DNA of 64,000 nucleotides from Paraburkholderia largidicola (GTDB lineage: Bacteria > Pseudomonadota > Gammaproteobacteria > Burkholderiales > Burkholderiaceae). The stretch covers positions 3,162,001-3,226,000 of the forward strand of contig NZ_AP023174.1 of NCBI RefSeq assembly GCF_013426895.1. Reading direction: 5' to 3'. Below are positions 57,973 to 64,000 of the stretch, one piece after another; within the stretch, counting starts at the first letter, position 1; each line of letters starts with the position of its first letter. Under the pieces are notes generated by a model that was given only the letters and a program-made list of their open reading frames with translations, was not told the origin of the DNA and ran no database searches. The position numbers and the translations under genes are program-made.

Positions 57973-58890
57973 TCAGGCGAACGCCGTTTGCGTGTCGTAC
58001 GCGAAACCGCGCGGCGCCTTCTGCGGATCGTCGAACGTGACGATCTCGTACGCGTCTTCGTGCGCCAGCAGTTCGCGCAGCAGTGCGTTGTTCAAACCGT
58101 GGCCCGACTTGTACGCGTCATACGCCGCGAGCAGCGGGTGACCGACCACGTACAGATCGCCGATCGCGTCCAGCATCTTGTGCTTCACGAACTCGTCGTC
58201 GTAGCGCAGACCGTCGTTGTTCAGAATGCGGTACTCGTCCAGCACGATCGCGTTGTCCATGCTGCCGCCGCGCGCCAGGCCCAGCTCGCGCATCATTTCG
58301 ACTTCATGCGCAAAGCCAAACGTACGGGCACGTGCGATTTCACGCACATACGACGTGTTCGCGAAGTCCACTTCGAGCGCCTGGCCCGTCTTGTCGACGG
58401 CCGGATGGCGGAAGTCGATCGTGAACTTCAGCTTGAAACCGAAGTACGGGTCGAGACGCGCAAACTTGTCGCCGTCGCGGATTTCGACCGGCTTGGTGAC
58501 CTTGATGAACTTCTTCGCCGCGTTCTGCTCTTCGATGCCCGCCGACTGGATCAGGAACACGAAGGACGCCGCGCTGCCGTCCATGATGGGAATTTCTTCA
58601 GCGGTGACGTCGACGTAAAGATTGTCGATCCCGAGGCCCGCACAGGCGGACATCAAGTGCTCGACCGTCGACACACGCGCACCGTCTTTCTGCAGCACCG
58701 ATGCGAGCCGCGTATCGCCAATCGCCATTGCGGACGCGGGAATGTCCACCGGCGTGGGCAAATCCACGCGGCAAAACACGATACCCGTGTCCGGCGCCGC
58801 CGGGCGGAGCGTCAGGTCGACTTTCCGGCCCGAATGCAGGCCGATGCCAACCGTCTTGACGATTTGTTTGATAGTGCGCTGCTTCAACAT
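57973..58890 (-). CDS. lpxC: UDP-3-O-acyl-N-acetylglucosamine deacetylase
   Basis: Committed, zinc-dependent step of lipid A synthesis. The 305 residues show [17 protein letters not shown], the zinc ligands in [17 protein letters not shown] and [15 protein letters not shown] with Asp in [12 protein letters not shown], and [11 protein letters not shown]. Normal length. The 270 bases to the peroxiredoxin gene contain the likely promoter but no clear consensus. Confidence 0.97.
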   Translation of the reverse strand: MLKQRTIKQIVKTVGIGLHSGRKVDLTLRPAAPDTGIVFCRVDLPTPVDIPASAMAIGDTRLASVLQKDGARVSTVEHLMSACAGLGIDNLYVDVTAEEIPIMDGSAASFVFLIQSAGIEEQNAAKKFIKVTKPVEIRDGDKFARLDPYFGFKLKFTIDFRHPAVDKTGQALEVDFANTSYVREIARARTFGFAHEVEMMRELGLARGGSMDNAIVLDEYRILNNDGLRYDDEFVKHKMLDAIGDLYVVGHPLLAAYDAYKSGHGLNNALLRELLAHEDAYEIVTFDDPQKAPRGFAYDTQTAFA

Positions 58891-59160
58891 GGTGGTCTTC
58901 TATTCGATTGAAAATCCCAATCAGGATTTTTTAATTCATAGCACGAATTATACTCCAATCGTTTCCGGAGCGTCGTTGCGCTGGCGTTTCAATCTGTTTC
59001 TCTACGTTACCTAATCGGGAAGCGTGACGGGCCGATGCCCGGAACGGAGGCGTTTCCGGTCATCGGCCCGCGTTACGGCCTGTCACAACAGCGTCACGAA
59101 AAGCGTTGCCGCAGCGCAACAAGTCACTCTGCGCGGCTGCGACGAAGCTTCAAGGCCGCG

Positions 59161-59670
59161 TCATGCCTGGCTCAACGTCGCGAGAATGCTGGCCGCATCG
59201 CTCACTTCGAACTTGCCGGGTGCCTCGACGTGCAGCGTCTTGACCACGCCGTCGTCGACCACCATCGCGTAGCGCTGGGAACGGATTCCCATGCCGCGCG
59301 CCGACAAATCCTGCTCCAGACCGAGGGCTCGGGTGAAAGCCGCGCTGCCGTCCGCCATCATCCGCACCTTGCCCGAGGTGCGCTGATCGCGTGCCCACGC
59401 GCCCATCACGAACGCGTCGTTGACGGATACGCACCAGATCTCGTCGATACCAGCAGTACGCAACTTTTCTGCCTGCTCGACATAGCCTGGCACGTGCTTC
59501 GCCGAACAGGTGGGCGTGAACGCGCCCGGCAACCCGAAGATCACCACGCGCTTGCCCGCCGTCTGTTCGCGCACGTCGAAGCTGTTCGGCCCGATCGTGC
59601 AGCCCTCGCGTTCGTCTTCGATCAACTCGTAAACGGTCGCCTGGGGAAGCTTTTCACCTAACTGAATCAT
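59161..59670 (-). CDS. peroxiredoxin of the Prx5 / AhpE-like type
   Basis: Thiol peroxidase of 169 residues. Peroxidatic Cys in VVIFGLPGAFTPTCSAKHVPGY (Cys about 55), conserved Thr/Arg environment, and DEIWCVSVNDAFVMGAW with a second Cys. This form without a fused glutaredoxin is common in betaproteobacteria, often between ftsZ and lpxC. Reductant is not predictable from the sequence. Confidence 0.92.
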   Translation of the reverse strand: MIQLGEKLPQATVYELIEDEREGCTIGPNSFDVREQTAGKRVVIFGLPGAFTPTCSAKHVPGYVEQAEKLRTAGIDEIWCVSVNDAFVMGAWARDQRTSGKVRMMADGSAAFTRALGLEQDLSARGMGIRSQRYAMVVDDGVVKTLHVEAPGKFEVSDAASILATLSQA

Positions 59671-59909
59671 GCTCGTTCCTTCGCATCGATGCAGAGCACG
59701 CTCGCACGCTCTCGTGCCGCAGTGGAGTATTCATCCGGCGACAGTGACCCGATCCGCTTCACAACCGCGAAGAGGGCACTTGTCCATGCTGCGCGGGCAA
59801 CCCAACGCAGCCTTTTTGCCGTTCCACCCGCCACGCTCGTGCAGTTCTGCCGCGCGTAATCAGCACACAAGCAAGATTACGCCGCAGAAAGCCCGCTCCT
59901 GCGTGAACC

Positions 59910-61103
59910 TCAGTCCGCCTGCTTGCGCAGGAAGGCCGGGATGTCGTACGTGTCGACGCCCTTTTCCTGCAGCGCCTGCACGTGCGAAGCAGCCGTATCA
60001 CGCGAGGTGCGCCACACTGCCGGCGTATCCAGCGAACCGTAGTCCGCCGTCGCTGCGTGATGCGGCGTGTACGCATGTTGCATTGCGCCCACCGGCTGGT
60101 TGTCCGTGCCCGTGCGCAGCAGCGTCATCGGTGCCGATTGCTGCTTCTTCGCAGCGCGGCCCAGACCCGTCGCCACCACCGTCACGCGCAGCGCATCGCC
60201 CATTGCGTCGTCGTACACCGCGCCGAAAATCACGGTCGCGTCATCGGCAGCATAGCTCTTAATCGTGTTCATCACTTCGCGCGTTTCCGACAGACGCAGC
60301 GAACGGCTCGACGTGATGTTCACCAGCACGCCACGCGCGCCCGACAGATCGACGCCTTCCAGCAGCGGGCTGGCAACGGCCTGTTCCGCCGCGAGACGCG
60401 CGCGATCGACACCGGCTACCGTCGCCGTGCCCATCATCGCCTTGCCCTGCTCGCCCATCACCGTCTTCACGTCTTCGAAGTCGACGTTCACCAGACCATC
60501 GACGTTGATGATTTCCGCGATACCGGCAACTGCGTTGTTGAGCACGTCGTCAGCGCACTGGAAGCACTTGTCCATCTCGGCGTCATCGCCCATCACCTCG
60601 AACAGCTTGTCGTTCAGGACGACGATCAGCGAGTCGACGTGATCCTCCAGTTGCTGCGAACCGGCTTCAGCGACGCGCATGCGCTTGCCGCCTTCGAACT
60701 CGAAAGGCTTGCTGACGACACCAACCGTCAGAATGCCCATTTCCTTGGCGATCTGCGCGACCACGGGTGCTGCGCCCGTGCCCGTGCCGCCGCCCATGCC
60801 TGCCGTGATGAACACCATGTGCGCGCCACGCAGTGCGTCCGCGATGCGCTCACGTGCTTCTTCTGCTGCCGAGCGGCCCATTTCCGGCTTTGCGCCTGCG
60901 CCCAGACCCGTGTTGCCCAACTGGATGACGTTCGGCGCGCGCGAGCGCGACAGCGCCTGAGCGTCCGTGTTCATCACGATGAAGTCGACGCCTTGCACGC
61001 CGCGATTGATCATGTGCGTGACTGCATTGCCGCCCGCACCACCGACGCCCACCACCTTGATGATGGTGCCGTTGGTTTCCGTTTCCAGCATCTGGAATTC
61101 CAT
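59910..61103 (-). CDS. ftsZ: cell division protein FtsZ
   Basis: Tubulin-like GTPase that forms the Z-ring. The 397 residues have the N-terminal GVGGAGGNAVTHMI, T4 signature GGGTGTGAAPVVA at about 106-118, the T7 region, a variable linker (about 320-385) and the conserved C-terminal peptide DTYDIPAFLRKQAD that binds FtsA and ZipA. Start ATG at 61103, preceded by GGAGG; the longer frame to 61166 is not needed. The 239-base gap on its far side (59671-59909) shows nothing I can name. Confidence 0.98.
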   Translation of the reverse strand: MEFQMLETETNGTIIKVVGVGGAGGNAVTHMINRGVQGVDFIVMNTDAQALSRSRAPNVIQLGNTGLGAGAKPEMGRSAAEEARERIADALRGAHMVFITAGMGGGTGTGAAPVVAQIAKEMGILTVGVVSKPFEFEGGKRMRVAEAGSQQLEDHVDSLIVVLNDKLFEVMGDDAEMDKCFQCADDVLNNAVAGIAEIINVDGLVNVDFEDVKTVMGEQGKAMMGTATVAGVDRARLAAEQAVASPLLEGVDLSGARGVLVNITSSRSLRLSETREVMNTIKSYAADDATVIFGAVYDDAMGDALRVTVVATGLGRAAKKQQSAPMTLLRTGTDNQPVGAMQHAYTPHHAATADYGSLDTPAVWRTSRDTAASHVQALQEKGVDTYDIPAFLRKQAD

Positions 61104-61176
61104 GTTGCCTCCGTCAAGAAAAAAAGAACCACTTCCTCGGCCGTTATTCGGCAGGAGATCGGGCAACCTCCTGTCG

Positions 61177-61201
61177 CGCGCCGGCCGCCGTCACCGGCGC
61201 G
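61177..61201 (-). promoter_or_regulatory. intercistronic hairpin between ftsA and ftsZ
   Basis: Perfect 8-bp stem CGCGCCGG / CCGGCGCG, 9-base loop, in the 123-base gap. No T-tract. It may be involved in setting the FtsZ excess over FtsA, by processing or by pausing. Confidence 0.45.
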
Positions 61202-61226
61202 AATTTCCCTTTTACTTCGAATTCTT

Positions 61227-62459
61227 TTAGAAATTGCCGAGGAACCAGTCCTTCATCCTCGTGAACACCTGACCCATCGATCCCGACTGCACCGCGACCT
61301 TGCGGCCGCGCATGCGCTGCGAACGTCCTTCGACGAGCAAACCCATCGCCGTCGAATAACGCGGATTGCGCACCACGTCCGCGAGACCGCCTGCATATTC
61401 CGGCACGCCGATACGCACCGGCTTCAGGAAAATGTCCTCACCCAGTTCGACCATGCCTGGCATCATGGACGCGCCGCCCGTCAGCACGACGCCCGAACTG
61501 AGCAGTTCTTCGTAACCCGACTCGCGCACGACCTGCTGCACGAGCGAAAACAGTTCTTCGACGCGCGGCTCGATCACGGCCGCGAGTGCCTGGCGCGACA
61601 GCGTGCGCGGACCGCGCTCACCCAGGCCCGGCACTTCGATCATCTCGTCCGGATCGGCGAGCGCCTGCTTCGCGATGCCGTAGCTGACCTTGATGTCTTC
61701 GGCATCCGGCGTCGGCGTGCGAAGCGCCATCGCGATATCGCTGGTGATCTGGTCGCCGGCGATCGGAATCACAGCCGTATGGCGGATCGCGCCTTCGCTG
61801 AAGATCGCGATGTCCGTCGTGCCGCCGCCGATATCGACCAGCACCACGCCCAGTTCCTTCTCGTCTTCCGTCAGCACCGCGAGCGACGACGCCAGCGGCT
61901 GCAGGATCAGATCGTTCACTTCGAGCCCGCAGCGGCGCACGCACTTGACGATGTTCTGCGCCGCGCTCACCGCGCCCGTCACGATGTGCACCTTCACTTC
62001 GAGGCGGATGCCGCTCATGCCGATCGGCTCGCGCACATCTTCCTGACCGTCGATGATGAATTCCTGCGTCAGGATGTGCAGCACCTGCTGATCGGTCGGA
62101 ATGTTGATCGCCTTGGCCGTCTCGATCACACGCGCGACGTCCGTCTGCGTCACTTCCTTTTCCTTGATCGCGACCATCCCGCTCGAATTGAAGCTGCGGA
62201 TATGGCTGCCAGCGATCCCGGTGAACACGTTCGTGATCTTGCAGTCGGCCATCAGCTCGGCTTCTTCGAGCGCTCGCTGAATAGACTGCACCGTGGCCTC
62301 GATGTTCACCACGACGCCTTTCTTGAGCCCCTTCGATTCGCTCTGGCCGAGTCCGATCACCTCGTAATGACCTTCGCCCTTCAGCTCGGCGACGATGGCG
62401 ACCACTTTCGCCGTGCCGATGTCGAGGGCTACCAGCAGATCTTTATAGTCTTTACTCAT
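61227..62459 (-). CDS. ftsA: cell division protein FtsA
   Basis: Actin-like ATPase that tethers FtsZ to the membrane. The 410 residues show phosphate-1 LLVALDIGTAKVVAIVAEL, the 1C domain with SHIRSFNSSGMVAI, phosphate-2 VVLVDIGGGTTDIAIF, adenosine motif VLTGGASMMPGMVEL, and the C-terminal amphipathic helix (VFTRMKDWFLGNF). It lies 27 bases after ftsQ. Confidence 0.97.
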   Translation of the reverse strand: MSKDYKDLLVALDIGTAKVVAIVAELKGEGHYEVIGLGQSESKGLKKGVVVNIEATVQSIQRALEEAELMADCKITNVFTGIAGSHIRSFNSSGMVAIKEKEVTQTDVARVIETAKAINIPTDQQVLHILTQEFIIDGQEDVREPIGMSGIRLEVKVHIVTGAVSAAQNIVKCVRRCGLEVNDLILQPLASSLAVLTEDEKELGVVLVDIGGGTTDIAIFSEGAIRHTAVIPIAGDQITSDIAMALRTPTPDAEDIKVSYGIAKQALADPDEMIEVPGLGERGPRTLSRQALAAVIEPRVEELFSLVQQVVRESGYEELLSSGVVLTGGASMMPGMVELGEDIFLKPVRIGVPEYAGGLADVVRNPRYSTAMGLLVEGRSQRMRGRKVAVQSGSMGQVFTRMKDWFLGNF

Positions 62460-62486
62460 AGCGTGCTCATTGCGTGTGATGTCCTG

Positions 62487-63239
62487 TTACTTCTTGCCCT
62501 TGTCGGGTTCCGTAATGAAGCGCATGCCTGCTGCACGAATGGCGAAACCGTTCGGATAACGCAAGTCCGCATATTCGATGTCCTTCCCCCAACGTTGCGT
62601 CACCGCGCCCCATGCCGCGGTGAGCCGCTTGCAGCGGTCGTAGAGCGTGTCCTGATTACGCTCGCGTCCAATTTCGACCTGCATGCCGTTCGACAGCTTC
62701 ACCGTCCACGCAAAACGCGGCGACAGCGTCACTTCATCCGGCGTTGCGCCAACGGGCGCGAACCACTTCCTGAAGTCCTGATAACGCGCGACGACTTCCT
62801 TCGCCGACCCTTCCGGACCATCGAACGCGGGCAGTTCTTCTTCGAGTTCGCCCTGGTTCGCGGTGAACACCTCTCCGTCGGTGCTCACCAGTTGATCCGT
62901 GCCCCACGTGCCGAGCGGCTTGTACTCTTCGAGCGTCACCGCGAGCGCATTCGGCCACACGCGGCGCACGCTTGCATGACGCACCCACGGCATCTGCTCG
63001 AACGCCTGGCGCGCCGTGTCGAGATCGACGGTGAAGAAGTTGCCCTTCAACCGGCCGACCACGCCCGCACGCACCGTCGGCGAGTTGATGTGCTCGGTGT
63101 CGCCGTCGATGCGGATCTCGCGCAGCGTGAAGTTCGGGCGCTGGATCAGCCAGTACGCGCCCGCCGCCAGCAGCACGAGCAGCAACAACGCATGCAATGC
63201 GTTGGCGGCGAGATTGAGCTGGCGAACGTTGTTCCACAT
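62487..63239 (-). CDS. ftsQ: cell division protein FtsQ
   Basis: Bitopic divisome protein with a short cytoplasmic N-terminus, one membrane helix at about 13-32 (NALHALLLLVLLAAGAYWLI), a POTRA domain (LREIRIDGDTEHINSPTV onward) and a beta domain (PFAM FtsQ). 250 residues. Starts 18 bases after the ddlB stop, as in the canonical ddlB-ftsQAZ order. Confidence 0.95.
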   Translation of the reverse strand: MWNNVRQLNLAANALHALLLLVLLAAGAYWLIQRPNFTLREIRIDGDTEHINSPTVRAGVVGRLKGNFFTVDLDTARQAFEQMPWVRHASVRRVWPNALAVTLEEYKPLGTWGTDQLVSTDGEVFTANQGELEEELPAFDGPEGSAKEVVARYQDFRKWFAPVGATPDEVTLSPRFAWTVKLSNGMQVEIGRERNQDTLYDRCKRLTAAWGAVTQRWGKDIEYADLRYPNGFAIRAAGMRFITEPDKGKK

Positions 63240-63257
63240 GATCCGGGCGCGATCCTC

Positions 63258-64000
63258 TTAGTCCTTGAGCGTCAATGCAAGCACCTTCACCACCAGTTCC
63301 TGGTAGCTGATGCCGACAGCACGCGCAGCCTTCGGCGGCAGCGAGTGATCGGTCATGCCGGGCGCCGTGTTCACTTCCAGGAAATACGGATTGCCTTCGC
63401 CGTCCAGCATGAAGTCCGCGCGGCCCCAATCGGTGCAGCCGAGCACGTCGAACGCCTGACGTGCGATCTTCTTCAGGCGCTGCTCTTCTTCAGCGGCAAT
63501 GCCGCACGGAATCAGGTACTGCGTGTCGTTGGCGATGTACTTCGCGTGATAGTCGTAGAACTCGCCGGCGGGCACGATGCGGATGATGGGCAGATCGAGA
63601 TCGCCCGCGATGCACGCCGTGTACTCGCCGCCGCCTTCGATGCTCTTCTCGACCACGACGATCTTGTCGAACTTCACCGCTTCTTCAAGCGCGGGCACGA
63701 GTGCGTCAGCCGTCTTCACCTTGATGACAGCGACGCTCGAACCTTCGCTGGCCGGCTTCACGAACAGCGGCAAGCCGAGCTTCGCGACGATGTCCTTCGC
63801 ACGCGTGGCGTAGTCGTCGCCGCGCAGCACTGCTTCGAACGGCGGCGTCGGCACGCCCAGTTGCTGCCACACGAGCTTCGTGCGGAACTTGTCGAGACCG
63901 AGCGCCGAGCCGAGCACGCCGCTGCCCGTATAGCGGATGCCGTAAAAGTCCAGCGCACCCTGAATCTGACCGTTCTCACCGTAGCCGCCATGCAGCGCGT
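63258..64000 (-). CDS. ddlB: D-alanine--D-alanine ligase (N-terminus outside the window)
   Basis: Makes the D-Ala-D-Ala dipeptide of peptidoglycan precursors. The visible 247 C-terminal residues include [19 protein letters not shown], the ATP-grasp region [36 protein letters not shown], and the metal-binding [20 protein letters not shown] with [12 protein letters not shown]. The start is upstream of base 64000. Probably DdlB because it heads ftsQAZ. Confidence 0.95.
   Translation of the reverse strand, partial: ALHGGYGENGQIQGALDFYGIRYTGSGVLGSALGLDKFRTKLVWQQLGVPTPPFEAVLRGDDYATRAKDIVAKLGLPLFVKPASEGSSVAVIKVKTADALVPALEEAVKFDKIVVVEKSIEGGGEYTACIAGDLDLPIIRIVPAGEFYDYHAKYIANDTQYLIPCGIAAEEEQRLKKIARQAFDVLGCTDWGRADFMLDGEGNPYFLEVNTAPGMTDHSLPPKAARAVGISYQELVVKVLALTLKD

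Overview
The window is a GC-rich chromosomal segment from a betaproteobacterium of the Burkholderiaceae, most like Paraburkholderia or Caballeronia. The evidence is gene order and protein family, not a database search. It shows the ddlB-ftsQ-ftsA-ftsZ end of the division/cell-wall cluster running into lpxC, a DUF721 gene and secA. It also carries the argJ / DUF815 ATPase / mutT / yacG / zapD / coaE / pilDCB block, a Burkholderia-type Lys/Ala-rich histone H1-like gene next to nrdAB, and a De Ley-Doudoroff galactose/arabinose operon.

Layout. 1-6.6 kb (minus strand): sugar operon iclR-dgoK-dgoA-SDR-araF-araG, truncated at the left edge in araG. 6.7-12.6 kb (minus): mtgA, aroE, an RNase II-type exonuclease, a YqiA-type hydrolase and mpl, with several 4-bp ATGA-type overlaps. 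12.9-21.8 kb (plus): a degenerate nucleotidyltransferase-like protein, a TlpA-like thioredoxin, aroQ-accB-accC-prmA, a zinc-ribbon DUF3426 protein, tpx, a PfkB-family nucleoside kinase and a glycine-zipper lipoprotein. 21.9-25.5 kb: the accessory island, with an IS481-family element and an IS256-family element, each with exact target duplications, nested in an inverted pair of palindromic repeats around a structured non-coding core. 25.5-31.8 kb (minus): histone H1-like gene, nrdB and nrdA, with a tandem NrdR-box promoter. 31.9-33.8 kb (minus): ampD, a small zinc-finger-like membrane protein and a CcsA/YpjD-like protein. 33.9-44.5 kb: ffh, hpt, marC, proS, rppH, a CNP1-like lipoprotein, proB, obgE, rpmA, rplU and ispB, followed by tRNA-Pro(CGG). 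44.8-51.5 kb (plus): a CNNM/CBS/CorC transporter, pilB-pilC-pilD, coaE, zapD and yacG. 51.5-64 kb: mutT, DUF815 ATPase, argJ, secA (minus), a DciA-like gene (plus), then lpxC, peroxiredoxin, ftsZ, ftsA, ftsQ and ddlB (minus, truncated at the right edge).

How it works together. Most of the window is core metabolism and cell-envelope biology: shikimate, malonyl-CoA, dNTP and proline synthesis, peptidoglycan recycling by AmpD and Mpl, lipid A commitment, division and protein export. The sugar operon looks like a substrate-inducible uptake and catabolic unit whose regulator is its own first gene.

The least ordinary parts are the island at 21.9-25.5 kb, whose pre-insertion state can be reconstructed; the tandem NrdR-box promoter of nrdA; an orphan plus-strand intrinsic terminator at 26.4 kb that suggests an unannotated small RNA; and GC-rich intercistronic hairpins that recur in several operons. 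I found no CRISPR array, prophage, toxin-antitoxin pair or defence cassette.
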